Source: Aegilops tauschii subsp. strangulata
Taxonomy: Eukaryota; Streptophyta; Magnoliopsida; Poales; Poaceae
Direction: 5' to 3'
Assembly: GCF_002575655.3 (NCBI RefSeq)
Contig: NC_053035.3
Span: 87,383,322-87,447,321 of the forward strand
Length of the DNA: 64,000 nucleotides
The notes under the pieces are model-generated. The model searched no databases, was not told the DNA's origin, and was given only the letters and a program-made list of their open reading frames with translations. Position 1 is the first letter of the stretch, and each line of letters starts with the position of its first letter. This document shows, in pieces, positions 24,971 through 36,284 of the stretch. Both the position numbers and the translations under genes were made by a program.

Positions 24971-26079
24971 ATGTGGGATACCCTAAGACTATGAAGAGAT
25001 GAAGTACTATTGGATATAAAGGAGGTAGAAGGTTGGCAATATGGAGCAATTGTAACTCCATGATGAGTCGGAGTAATCACGTCTTAGTTTGGTACAAATA
25101 GAAGGAAGGGAGACAGTACAATTGGATGGATTTAAGTATTCTAGGAAGCTGGATGTTGGAATAATGATCAGTTGCCCCGATGATGATTTCAAGGTTTGCA
25201 AGTGATGAGATGGGACATAACCCACAGGCCCCAGGACCTGCCAAGAAGGAAGCACATTCTTGCTGAAGGAAAAACCCTGGAAGAAGTTACGATTTTATCG
25301 ACAGACGATTTTATAGGAGTAACGCAAAACCTGAGAGTTGTGAAGGAACGATAGATGTTTATTTGGCTTGCAGAATCAATGGATTTATCCGAACCCAGTT
25401 CGTCGACAAGAGAAATTCTGCAATGCTTGTGAGGATGACCGAGTGTTAGAATGCGAGATTCGCTAAACCATATATAGGGTAATGATTAGGGTGCGGGATG
25501 GATTGATCACCATACCGACATACTCTTATTATTCGCCTTGCTATATGGGATGGTAAATCTGAGTGACTTACCCATAGTAGAGCGACGACGATCAAAACCT
25601 GTTTGAACCTTAGAATGGTATGACAATTATTCCCCTTGTACAAGGCAGCTGTTGCCAACCGTAGGATATACGGTGAGGTTCAGCCCAGACCCATTTCCTG
25701 CAGGACAAACCATAAATTGTTGGCCACCATGATATATCGATAGTTGTTTAGTATTGGCGCCAGACCCATCAGTTAAGAAGGCCCAGACACAGAGGTACCA
25801 TACCAAGATGAAATGGACACAAGAATTGAGGAAAAGGGTACGCCACTATCGGAAGAGCCCAGAGAAGGAATTACTCTGAGAATCTGAGAAGACCGACACT
25901 ATCAAGAATAAGGATGGACTATATGAGTTTTGATGGAACCGTAACCATGCTTCTAAGGGTGGTAGCACCCCAGACCCCCTGTGATGATCAATGGATTTTG
26001 AGGAGACCCCGACCCTAACCTATTTCTTTCTAGCCTCTCCGAATCTCGAGGACGAGATTCATTTTAAGGGTGGTAGGTT
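24971..26079 (+). other. Internal remainder of the gag-only element
   Basis: This is the part of the internal domain downstream of the Angela insertion. It has no open frame of note and no pol motif that I can recognise, and ends with a GAGGACGAGATTC stretch and the purine-rich tract AAGGGTGGTAGG before the right LTR. It may descend from the end of a pol gene but is too decayed to assign. Confidence 0.55.
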
Positions 26080-29000
26080 TGTAACATCCCAAAATTCTAA
26101 ATTTTGGAATGTTATAATAAATAAATAGATTTGATTGTTTGTTTGATTGTTGTGTGATTGATTGACTGAAACTGAGTGAAATTCGAAACTTTTTGAAAGT
26201 TAAATGAGAGGGAATAAAATGACTTTCCCAAAACTTTCACCTTGCTTTAATGATCTCCTTGAATTCAAATTATTTTCAAATACAAAACCCTAGAGAGAAG
26301 ATGACATGACTTCTTCCATTTAAATTAAATGAAAAGGGTATTTGAAAATATTTGAATTTCATTTGGAACTATTTTTCAAATTCAGAAACTTTAAGCAACT
26401 CAATGATTTTCATGAGAGAAGATAAAATGACTTCTTCAAAACATATGAAATATGAGTTGGGAATTTCGAAGAATCAAATTTAAAAGCCCCTTTGAAGGTA
26501 TTTTGAAATCATTTTTGAATTTGGAGTTATTTGGGTTTTATTCAAATTATTTTTCTCCAAAAATAAATTATATGGAAAATAGGGTAAAATGATTCCCTAC
26601 ATCACAAAATTGGAGAGAAATAAATTTGGAACTATTTTGGTAATTTTAAAATGATTTTTATTGGTTTTATTTGAGCAGTAGCACTTTTTGATTTATTTGA
26701 ATTTTTGTAGATTTTTTTATGCTAGAAAAATGTTCACGTTGTAGACAATCTTTTCTGAAAATTTTGATATATTATATGCCTATATATTTTTTATTCTTTT
26801 CGTCTGACTATTTAAAAAAAACTTCTCTAACGAACTCGGCCGGCCCAGCCAACCGGGCCAGGCCACGGCCCAGTCCCGCGCGCCGTCTCTCTCCCGAGCG
26901 GGAGATCTGCCGACGCACGCCGTCGTCGCCTCGGTGTCCGTGCCGCCTCCGGACTCCTCCTTCCCCCTCCTCCACGCCATCGGCCCCCTCTTATAAATTC
27001 GGGCGCCCCGAGCCCCGCCTCCCTCTCCTCCTCACCAGCAGCCGCCGCCGCCCTCGCGTAGCGCCGCCACCGCCGTATCTCACCGCGCTCGCCGCCGCCT
27101 CTGCTGCCGCTCCCAATGTCGCGTCGCGCCGCCGCTCTCCGCCCCCGCCGCTCGCAGCGCCGCCCCGCACCCGCTTCGCCCCGCATCGCTGGACGCCGCC
27201 GCCGCCCCGACGCCCGCGCCGGAGTTCACCGCCGACCGAAACCCGAACCGCCGCCCCGGTCCGCCTGACCCGCCGGTTTTCTTCGAACCGTCGTGAACCG
27301 GTATAAACCAAACCCGCCCAGTTTTATTATATTAGTCCGGCTTTATTTTTATTAGATCGGTTTAGTTATTTAGGTTAAGTTATTTAGGTGACGTTCTCTG
27401 TTTAGATCTCCTTAGCGAACGGTTTTCGTCGCGTATGCTTCTATAGCGAGCGTTCGTTCGATAGGATTTTTCTTTTTATTTTAATTTTTCTTTTCGTCTG
27501 ACTATTTAAAAAAACTTCTCTAACGAACTGGGCCGGCCCGGCCAACCGGGCCAGGCCACGGCCCAGTCCCGCGCGCCGTCTCTCTCCCGAGCGGGAGACC
27601 TGCCGACGCACGCCGTCGTCGCCTTGGTGTCCGTGCCGCCTCCGGACTCCTCCTTCCCCCTCCTTCACGCCATCGGCCCCCTCTTATAAATTCGGGCGCC
27701 CCGAGCCCCGCCTCCCTCTCCTCCTCACCTGCAGCCGCCGCCGCCCTCGCGTAGCGCCGCCACCGCCGTATCTCACCGCGCTCGCCGCCGCCTCTGCTGC
27801 CGCTCCCAATGTCGCGTCGCGCCGCCGCTCTCCGCCCCCGCCGCTCGCAGCGCCGCTTCGCCCCGCATCGCCGGACGCCGCCGCCGCCCCGACGCCCGCG
27901 CCGGAGTTCGCCGCCGGCCGAAACCGCTCCGCCGGCCGAAACCCGAACCGCCGCCCCGGTCCGCCTGACCCGCCGGTTTTCTTCGAACCGTCACGAACTG
28001 GTATAAACCAAACCCGTCCGGTTTTATTATATTAGTCCGGTTTTATTTTTATTAGATCGGTTTAGTTATTTAGGTTAAGTTATTTAGCGGACGTTCTCTG
28101 TTTAGATCTCCTTAGCGAACGGTTTTCGTCGCGTATGCTTCTGTAGCGAACGTTCGTTCGATAGGATTTTTCTTTTTATTTTAATTTTTGGCCAGGGACC
28201 TATCTGTGAATTATTTTCTTACAGTTTAGTCCCCGATCTTCAATCGATCGCAACTTTTTACTCGTTTATCCAAATCCAACGAAACCAGCGCCCACTTCTT
28301 CGTTATGATCTCCTCTATCCTATAAAACAACTTGAACATGTTTTTGAAAATTTAAAATATGATTTCAAACAGATTTGAATTTCAATCTTCTTTTGATCGT
28401 AACTTGAGTTTCGTAGCTCCGTTTGAGTTGATTCTTTTCGCTAATCGAAGCTCCTGACCTAAAACTTTCTGATAAGGCCAAATTCACTTAATTTTGGTAC
28501 TGTTAGAAATTGTTTTATGTTGCAAGAGTTATTTGCTTGGTTTTGATGCTTTCCGAACTGTCTTCTTCGTACTTTCTGATTTTTTTTGAGTGATTGCTTA
28601 TGTGTGGTTCTATTGCTTGCTTACGATAGATTGACCGGAGTGTGATGAGTAGAACTATCAGGAGTTATGAGTGCGAATCATCTTCATCAACAGTACAGGC
28701 AAGTTCACACTTTGATCATATCCCTTCATACCCAGTTTTTATGCATTAGTTTCACCCTCAAACATTGCATGGTTAGGAGTTCATAACATGTGGGTATTGG
28801 GAAGTAGTTGATGAGGTAGGAACCTATTGTCCTGCATTCAAACCTAGGGAGTTACTTCTACGTTATGCTTATACTGCTGCTATGCTCGTAGACGTGGTTT
28901 GGTTGAGTGTATTCATGACAGATGTGAGAGTTATCATTAATGGTTAATTTAAGGTGGCTACTTTAATACACATCTGGGTGGATTGGTGGGGCACCCTGGG

Positions 29001-29978
29001 GATATACCAGTGGACTTTCCCGAACACCTGGGGATATACCAGTGTTGTCCTAGGAGATCCCGGGGATATACCGTGTGATCATCCTATGGTTTGCCACCCA
29101 GGCTCAAAGGGACCATAAGATTATTCATGCTAGAAACTTCCGTGTGCAGCCACAAGCTATTATGGGCTCTAGCATAGTTGAGTATGTTGCATGACCTCTT
29201 CCAGTGGTAGGCTAGCAGATGTAGGGGATGTAGGTTGGTACTGTCTAACCGGGGTTAGAGTTAATGCTTCTGAAAGGCTGTGTCTCGGTCATCCGTTTCT
29301 CAAACACCATGAAGTGCGAGAAATCCAACGGAGGAGATCAAGGTTGTGGGGAAAAGTGCGCAAACCTCTGCAGAGTGTACAAACTAATCATGATTAGCCG
29401 TGTCCCCGGTTATGGACATCTTGAGTATCTGGTTCTTGAATTATCATGTTGATCTCATCACTTTACTTAATTAATTTGTTGGGTTGATAATTACTTTTAA
29501 TTGGGATTGAGATGGGGGTACCATTCTCAATGTTTCAACCACCATGATAGTTAAATAAAGTATATTCCTTTGTTGTAGGAAAAAATTGGCTTTTCCCAAA
29601 AACATTATAACCATAGAGCTTTTCCACCAGCCAAATATGCATGTAGTGATAGCCTTTATTCATCATTATCCTATGGTGTGAATTTGCCAGTACATTCAAT
29701 GTACTGACCCTTTGTGGCTGCAATGTCTCATGTTGCAGGAACCTTATGACGAGTAAGTGATACGTTAGGGTTACGATTTCTACACTATTGTGAGGTCAAT
29801 GGGCATCCACAACCTTGTTGTTACTTCCGCTATTTGGATTGAGGTAATAGTATTTACGTTACTTTATACATGTGATTTACCTCTGTTATAAATCCTCGAG
29901 TACTGTGTGTGTCAGCATACCGATCCAGGGATGACACTTAAGCACAGAGACTTGACCGTGTGAGGTCGGGTCGCTACA
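26080..29978 (+). repeat. Right (3') LTR of the gag-only element, 3899 bp with internal duplication
   Basis: Aligns end to end with 3679-6903 but is 674 bp longer, because the GC-rich block with its TATA box is present twice (26795-27488 and 27489-28186). Edge CTACA at 29978 is followed by the ATTTG duplication. Confidence 0.9.
26795..28186 (+). repeat. Tandem duplication of a 694-bp GC-rich promoter block inside the right LTR
   Basis: The string starting TTCTTTTCGTCTGAC at about 26795 recurs 694 bases later at about 27489. The left LTR has a single copy (about 4405-5110). The junction is within a T-rich run (AATTTTTCTTTTCG), suggesting microhomology or slippage. The copies differ by small indels, including sequence missing from the second copy near 27855. 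Confidence 0.85.
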
Positions 29979-30095
29979 ATTTGATATGTGGGTGGACCGG
30001 TGCTTGGGTACTACCCTTCCTTGGACAAGCATCCCACTTATCATTAACCCCCTCGCAAGCATCCGCAACTACGAAAGAAGAATTAAGGTAAACCT

Positions 30096-31823
30096 TGTTG
30101 GAAATATGCCCTAGAGGCAATAATAAAATGGTTATTATTATATTTCCTTATTCATGATAATTGTCTATTGTTCATGCTATAATTGTGTTATCCGGAAATC
30201 GTAATACATGTGTGAATACATAGACCACAACATGTCCCTACTGAGCCTCTAGTTGACTAGCTCGTTAATCAATAGATGGTTACGGTTTCCTAACCATGGA
30301 CATTGGATGTCATTTATAACGGGATCACATCATCAGGAGAATGATGTGATGGACAAGACCCAATCCTAAGCATAGCACAATATCGTGTAGTTCGTTTGCT
30401 AGAGCTTTTCTAATGTCAAGTATCATTTCCTTAGACCATGAGATTGTGCGACTCCCGGATACCGTAGGAGTGCTTTGGGTGTATCAAATGTCAGAACGTA
30501 ACCGGGTGGCTATAAAGGTGCACTACAGGTATCTCCGAAAGTGTTTGTTGGGTTGGCACGAATCGAGACTGGGATTTGTCACTCCGTATGACGGAGAGGT
30601 ATCTCTGGGCCCACTCGATAATGCATCATCATAATGAGCTCAATGTGTCTAAGCAGTTAGTCATGGGATCATGCATTACGGAACGAGTAAAGTGACTTGC
30701 CGGTAACGAGATTGAACGAGGTATGGGATACCGACGATCGAATCTCGGGCAAGTAACGTACCGATTGACAAAGGGAATTGTGTAGGGGATTGATTGAATC
30801 CCCGACATCGTGGTTCATCCGATGAGATCATCGTGGAACATATGGGAGCCAACATGGGTATCCAGATCCCGCTGTTGGTTATTGGCCGGAGAGATATCTC
30901 GGTCATGTCTGCATGATTCCCGAACCCGTAGGGTCTACACACTTAAGGTTCGGTGACGCTAGAGTTGTTATGGGAAATAGTATGTAGTTACCGAATGTTG
31001 TACGGAGTCCCGGATGAGATCCCGGATATCACGAGGAGTTCCGGAATGGTCCGGAGGTGAAGATTTATATATGGGAAGTCATCATACGGTCACCGGAAGT
31101 GTTCGGGGGTTTATCGGTATTGTACCGGGACCACCGAAGGGGTTCCGGGGGTCCACCGGGAGGGTCCACCTGCCCCGGAGGGCCCTATGGGCTGTATTTG
31201 GAAGGGAACCAGCCCCTAAGTGGGCTGGGCGCCATCCCCCCTAGGGCCCATGCGCCTAGGGTTGGGGGGGGACCCTAAAGGGGGCGCCCCCCTTGGCTTG
31301 GGGGGCAAGCCCCCTCCCCTTGGCCGCCGCCCCCCTCTATATCTCATCTAGAGGGGCCGGCCCCCTTCCCATTCGCCCTATAAATAGAGGGGTGGTGGGA
31401 GGGCAGAAGCACCATATCCAAGGCGCAGCCCTCCCCCTCTCCAACACCTCCTCCTTCTTCCGCGGTGCTTGGCGAAGCCCTACCGGAGTACCACGCTGCT
31501 CCAACACCACCACGCCGTCGTGCTGCTGCTGGAGTTGTCTTCCCCAACCTCTCCCTCTCTCCTTGCTGGATCAAGGTTGGGAGACGTCACCGGGCTGCAC
31601 GTGTGTTGAACGCGGAGGCGCCGTTGTTCGGTGCTTATATCGGAATCAACCACGATCTGAATCGCTGCGAGTACGACTCCCTCATCCGCGTTCTTGTAAC
31701 GCTTCCGTGTCGCGATCTTCAAGGGTATGAAGATGCACTCCCCTCTCTCTCGTTGCTAGTCTCTCCATTGATTGATCTTGGTGATGCGTAGAAATTTTTT
31801 AATTTCTGCAACGATCCCCAACA
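30096..31823 (+). mobile_element. Solo Angela/BARE-like LTR
   Basis: A 1728-bp LTR starting TGTTGGAAATATGCCC and ending CCCCAACA, flanked by AACCT at 30091-30095 and 31824-31828. No internal domain is present, so it is a solo LTR from recombination between the two LTRs of an inserted element. A TATA box (CCTATAAATAG, about 31377-31387) and GC-rich leader follow in plus orientation. It lies in the third piece of the Athila-type 3' LTR. Confidence 0.95.
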
Positions 31824-32607
31824 AACCTAACCATAGCATGAAACATATGTATCCAAATCAGCCCCTTACGAAGCAACACATAAACTAGGGTTTAAGCTTC
31901 TGTCACTCTAGCAACCCATCATCTACTTATTACTTCCCAATGCCTTCCCCTAGGCCCAAACAATGGTGAAGTGTCATGTAGTTGATGTTCACATAACACC
32001 ACTAGAGGAAAGACAACATACATCTCATCAAAATATCGAACGAATACCAAATTCACATGACTACTTATAACAAGACTTCTTCCATGTCCTTAGGAACAAA
32101 CGTAACTACTCACAAATCATATTCATGTTCATAATCAGAGGGGTATTAATATGCATAAAGGATCTGAACATATAATCTTCCACCGAATAAACCAACTAGC
32201 ATCAACTACAAGGAGTAATCAACACTAGTAGCAACCAAGGTAAAAAAAATCTTTTAAACAAGGTCAAAAAAACTACTAGCAACCCACAGGTACCAATCTG
32301 AGGTTTTGAGACAAAGATCGGATACAAGAGATGAACTAGGGTTTGAGAGGAGATGGTGCTGGTGAAGATGTTGATGGAGATTGACCCCCTCCTGATGAGA
32401 GGATCGATGGTGATGACGATGGTGACGATTTCCCCCTCCCGGAGGGATGTTTCCTCGGCAAAACAGCTCCGCCGGAGCCCTAGATTGTTCCCGCAAAGGT
32501 TCCGCCTCGAGACGGCGGCGCTTCGTCCCGAAAGCTTCCTTCTGATTTTTTCCAGGGCAAAAGACACCTTATACCAGAAGATGGGCATCGGGGGGCTTCC
32601 AGGTGGC

Positions 32608-32661
32608 CCACGAGGCAGGGGGCGCTCCCAGGGGGGTAGGGCGCGCCCTCCACCCTCGTGG
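32608..32661. repeat. GC-rich palindrome in the Athila-type 3' LTR
   Basis: CCACGAGG and CCTCGTGG form perfect 8-bp arms around a GC-rich centre containing GGGCGCGCCC. The same arms recur at 35205-35240 (internal) and 50253-50288 (5' LTR). The copy here has extra bases in the loop. Confidence 0.75.
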
Positions 32662-32942
32662 ACAGTGGATGGCCCCCCTCTGGTGCTTTCTTCGCCCAAT
32701 ATTTTTAATATATTCCAAAACTGACTTTCGTGGAGTTTTAGGACTTTTGGAGTTGTGCAGAATAGGTCTCTAATATTTGCTCCTTTTCCAGCCAAGAATT
32801 CCAGCTGCCGGCATTCTCCCTCTTCATGTAAACCTTATAAAATAAGATAGAAAAGGCATAAGTATTGTGACATAATGTGTAATAACAGCCCATAATGCAA
32901 TAAATATCGATATAAAATCATGATGCAAAAATGGATGTATCA

Positions 32943-32957
32943 ACTCCCCCAAGCTTA
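32943..32957 (-). other. Polypurine tract of the Athila-type element
   Basis: On the minus strand TAAGCTTGGGGGAGT directly precedes the 3' LTR edge TGATACATCC. It primes plus-strand DNA synthesis and confirms minus orientation. Confidence 0.85.
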
Positions 32958-33422
32958 GACCTCGCTTGTCCTCAAGCGGAAGCCGATATCGAAAAATATG
33001 TCCACATGTTTAGACATAGAGGTGTCAATAAATAAAATACGGACATGAGGGCATCATGATCATTCTTAGAATAGCAACATATATATATTCTCATATGATT
33101 TCTTATGCTGAAGTAACAATATATTCACAATGTAAAGTATGAATCAGAAACTTCATTGAGAAACTAGCAAACTATAATCTCAGTCATTGAAGCAATTGCA
33201 ATTTATCATAACATTGGAAAGAGTCAATATAAGAGCTTTTCAGCAAGTCCACATACTCAACTATCATTTAGTCTTTCACAATTGCTAACACTCACGCAAT
33301 ACTTATGGGTATGAAGTTTTAATTGGACACAGAGAAAGATAGGGGCTTATAGTTTTGTCTCCCAACGTTTTACCTCAAGGGTAACGTCAACAATAATGCT
33401 TTGTGAAAACCCACATCCAATT

Positions 33423-33457
<35 letters not shown>

Positions 33458-34526
33458 GATCTTTCCAATACATAGTGCTTGCCAAAGGATAAAGTGTAAA
33501 AAGGAAAGGTGAAGATCACCATGACTCTTGTATAAGGTATAAGACAAAAATAAAGATACGCCCTTCGCAGAGGGAAGCAGAGGTTGTCATGTGCTTTTAT
33601 GGTTGGATGCACAAAATCTTAATGCAAAAGAACGTCACTTTATATTGCCACTTGTGATAGGGACCTTTATTATGCAGTTTGTCGCTTTTATTTCTTCCAT
33701 ATCACAAGCTCGTATAAAGCTTATTTTCTCCAAACTAATAGATCATACATATTTAGAGAGCAATTTTTATTGCTTGCAACAATGACAACTTACTTGAGGG
33801 ATCTTACTCAATCCATAGCTAGATATGGTGGACTCTCATGGCAAAACTGGGTTTAAGGATATTTGGAAGCACAAATAGTATCTCTACTTGGTGCAAAGAA
33901 TTTCGCTAGCATGAGGGGGAAAGGCAAGCTCAACATGTTGGATGATCCATGACAATATAATTTATTTCGGATATAAGAAAACATAAGCCATTACGTTGTC
34001 TTCCTTGTCCAACATCAACTTTTTAGCATGTCATATTTTAATGAGTGCTCACAATCATAAAAGAGGTCCAAGATAGTATATTTATATGTGAAAACCTCTC
34101 TTTATTTATTACTTCCTATTAATTGCAATGATAACCAAAACTATGTTTGTCAACTCTCAACAACTTTTATTCATCATACTCTTTATATGTGAAGTCATTA
34201 CTCTCCATAAGATCATTATGATCTCTTTATTTCTTTTTATTCTTTCTTTTTCTTCTTTTATTCCCTCAAGATCATAGCAAGATAACCAAGCCCTTGACTC
34301 AAGACTAATCTTTATTATAGATAGCTCACAGACTCGATTACATAGATAAGGATCAATACAAAAACTCAAAGCTAGATCATACTAAACTTTATTCTACTAG
34401 ATCAAGATATTACCAAAAGGATCGAACTAAGAAAAACGGTAAAGATAGAAAAGTGATGGTGATACGATACCGGGGCACCTCCCCCAAGCTTGGAAGTTGC
34501 CAAGGGGAGTGCCCATACCCATGTGT
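32958..34526. other. Non-coding 3' internal region of the Athila-type element
   Basis: AT-rich sequence between the polypurine tract and the extra ORF. It contains a 30-base AT dinucleotide run at 33425-33454. I see no gene. Confidence 0.6.
33425..33454. repeat. (AT)15 microsatellite
   Basis: Fifteen uninterrupted AT units; likely length-polymorphic. Confidence 0.95.
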
Positions 34527-35048
34527 TTATGTCTCTTTCTTCGGAGGTGGTGATGATGGAGTTGTTGACGATGTAGGCTTGTCGTCCATCTTCCGAGGCA
34601 TAGGCTCACCATCATAGAAGGATGATCGAGTCTCTGGGATCCTCAAATCTGCAGCCAAACTCATCTTCTTGAACCTATATTCATACTCACAGTTTTGGTT
34701 TTGCAGGTCATAGATCTGGGCTTGGAGGTGCTCGATTTTCTCATGAAGCTTGAAGATGGTCTCCCCAATGTTCTTGGCATCCAGCTTGTGGTTGTTGGTG
34801 AACTCTGCGATCATCATGTGGTTGGCGTTGAGTCCGCGTTCCACCATCCCCTGGCACTTGAAAACTTGTTGCTCCATTGCTTCGAGTCTTGTCTCCACGC
34901 TTCCGGTCCTCCTTGGTCCCTCAACATCGCGCATGTGCAACACCCCCTCACGCATCTCAATGGTTTGAGGGTGTTGCAGCACCTCCGCGAGGTAGGGGTT
35001 GATGACCTTCTCAAAAAATTTGTCCTTGGGGGTGCTTGAAGACGTCAT
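34527..35048 (-). CDS. Extra coiled-coil ORF between pol and 3' LTR of the Athila-type element
   Basis: An intact ATG-to-stop frame of 173 codons on the same strand as gag-pol, between integrase and polypurine tract, where some Athila elements carry an envelope-like ORF. The protein starts MTSSSTPKDKFFEKV, has a central helix-prone, heptad-like stretch (roughly residues 50-125; ETRLEAMEQQV, KLHEKIEHLQAQIYDLQNQN) and ends in a Ser/Pro/Lys-rich tail (TTPSSPPPKKE). No signal peptide or membrane segment is visible, so it is not a typical envelope protein. Its intactness contrasts with the broken pol genes. Function unknown. Confidence 0.6.
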   Translation of the reverse strand: MTSSSTPKDKFFEKVINPYLAEVLQHPQTIEMREGVLHMRDVEGPRRTGSVETRLEAMEQQVFKCQGMVERGLNANHMMIAEFTNNHKLDAKNIGETIFKLHEKIEHLQAQIYDLQNQNCEYEYRFKKMSLAADLRIPETRSSFYDGEPMPRKMDDKPTSSTTPSSPPPKKET

Positions 35049-35204
35049 GGTGATCTAGATCTGTCAGAAAAACAGTTCGAAACAAAAGTAGAGGATTGTG
35101 TCATGGTACGGTGGTCAAAACCTTTGAGAGGTTATATAATGAATTTTTACCGACCAAAATAAGTATCGTGCAAGAAAACGGAGTCCACAGGGCACACGAG
35201 GTGC

Positions 35205-35240
35205 CCACGAGGTAGGGGGGCGCGCCCTCCACCCTCGTGG
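35205..35240. repeat. GC-rich palindrome, internal copy
   Basis: Eight-base arms CCACGAGG/CCTCGTGG around a GGGCGCGCCC core, just upstream of the extra coiled-coil ORF on the minus strand. Same unit as in both LTRs. Confidence 0.75.
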
Positions 35241-35454
35241 ATGCCTCGTGTCCCTTTCGGACTACTTCTTATTTTCCTATTTTCTTAAATATTCCAAAAC
35301 AGAGAAAAATTGCTATTAGAACTGTTTTGGAGTCGGTTTACTTACCGTACCACATACCTATTCCTTTTCGGGGTCTGAAACATTCTGGAAAGTGTCCCTT
35401 ATGTACTCCTCCGGGGTTACGGTGCCAATAACATTGGTTTCAACATTTATGGGA

Positions 35455-35767
35455 TTACCTGAGATATAATGTTTGATTCTTTGACCGTTCACCACCTTCG
35501 AATTTGTGCCTTCGAAGTTGTTGATTTTTATGGCACCAGAACAATAGACCTCCTCGATAACGTAAGGACCTTCCCATTTAGACAGGAGTTTTCCTGCAAA
35601 AAATTTAAACGAGAGTTGTATAACAGAACATAATCACCTACATTAAACTCACGCCTTTGTATCCTTTTGTCATGCCATCTTTTAACTTTTTCTTTAAACA
35701 GTTTGCCATTCTCATAGGCCTTGGGTTCTCCACTCATCAAGTGAGCTAATGTCAAATAGTCTCTTCT
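35455..35767 (-). pseudogene. Integrase C-terminal part, Athila-type element (split by insertion)
   Basis: Continues the integrase frame interrupted at 44637. It encodes RLFDISSLDEW, then AYENGKLFKEKVKRWHDKRI and the small C-terminal domain motif FNVGDYVLLYNSRL, ending near 35455 with HYISG. A frame change occurs around 35600. The gag-protease element landed between these two parts, duplicating CTTCT (35763-35767, 44632-44636). Confidence 0.85.
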
Positions 35768-36237
35768 TGAGGGAGTCCTGGATTAGGGGGTCCTCGGACA
35801 GTCGGACTATATCCCTTAGCCGGACTGTTGGACTATGAAGATACAAGATTGAAGACTTCGTCCCATGTCCGGATGGGACTCTCCTTGGCGTGGAAGGCAA
35901 GCTTGGCAATACGGATATGTAGATCTCCTCCCTTGTAACCGACTCTGTGTAACCCTAGTCCCCTCTGGTGTCTATATAAACCGGAGGGTTTAGTCCGTAG
36001 GACAACAACAATCATACCATAGGCTAGCTTCTAGGGTTTAGCCTCTACGATCTCGTGGTAGATCAGCTCTTGTAATACTCATATCATCAAGATCAATCAA
36101 GTAGGAAGTAGGGTATTGCCTCCATCGAGAGGGCCCGAACCTGGGTAAACATCGTGTCCCCCGCCTCCTGTTACCATCCGCCTTAGACGCACAGTTCGGG
36201 ACCCCCTACCCGAGATCCGCCGGTTTTGAGACCGACA
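35768..36237 (+). repeat. 5' LTR of the gag-protease element (470 bp)
   Basis: TG...CA-bounded. A TATA box (CTATATAAAC, about 35972-35981) is followed by a GGAGGGTTTAG leader. The sequence TTGGTGTTTTCATTGAGAG directly after it occupies the primer-site position; I do not assign the tRNA. Confidence 0.92.
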
Positions 36238-36284
36238 TTGGTGTTTTCATTGAGAGTTCCACTTTGCCGTCACCGTAAGGCTTG

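Larger units (their letters stand above)
3679..29978 (+). mobile_element. Large gag-only LTR retrotransposon (LARD-like), interrupted
   Basis: The element begins TGTAACATCCC and ends GGTCGCTACA, flanked by ATTTG at 3674-3678 and 29979-29983. LTRs are 3679-6903 and 26080-29978. A TGGTATCAGAGC initiator-tRNA-Met primer site lies at 6907-6918 and a purine-rich tract (AAGGGTGGTAGG) just before the right LTR. The internal domain, without the nested Angela array, is about 3.6 kb and encodes only a gag-like zinc-knuckle protein. No RT, RNase H or integrase is visible, so the element depended on a partner. The GAGGACGAGATTC stretch before the polypurine tract is reminiscent of Tekay/Del-type chromoviruses (tentative). 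It inserted into the 3' LTR of the Athila-type element. Confidence 0.9.
3335..32942 (-). repeat. 3' LTR of the Athila-type element, in three pieces
   Basis: Segments 3335-3678, 29979-30095 and 31824-32942 align in order with the intact LTR at 49065-50568. Removing the two nested insertions and one duplication copy for each leaves about 1570 bp, against 1504 bp for the other LTR. Much of the difference is a 48-bp stretch present only here (about 32229-32277), bounded by direct repeats of TAGCAACC. Confidence 0.92.

Noticed and set aside
32353..32724. 123-codon ORF and its copy at 49996-50385
   Set aside because: Both are within the two LTRs of the Athila-type element and differ by frameshifts; no domain.
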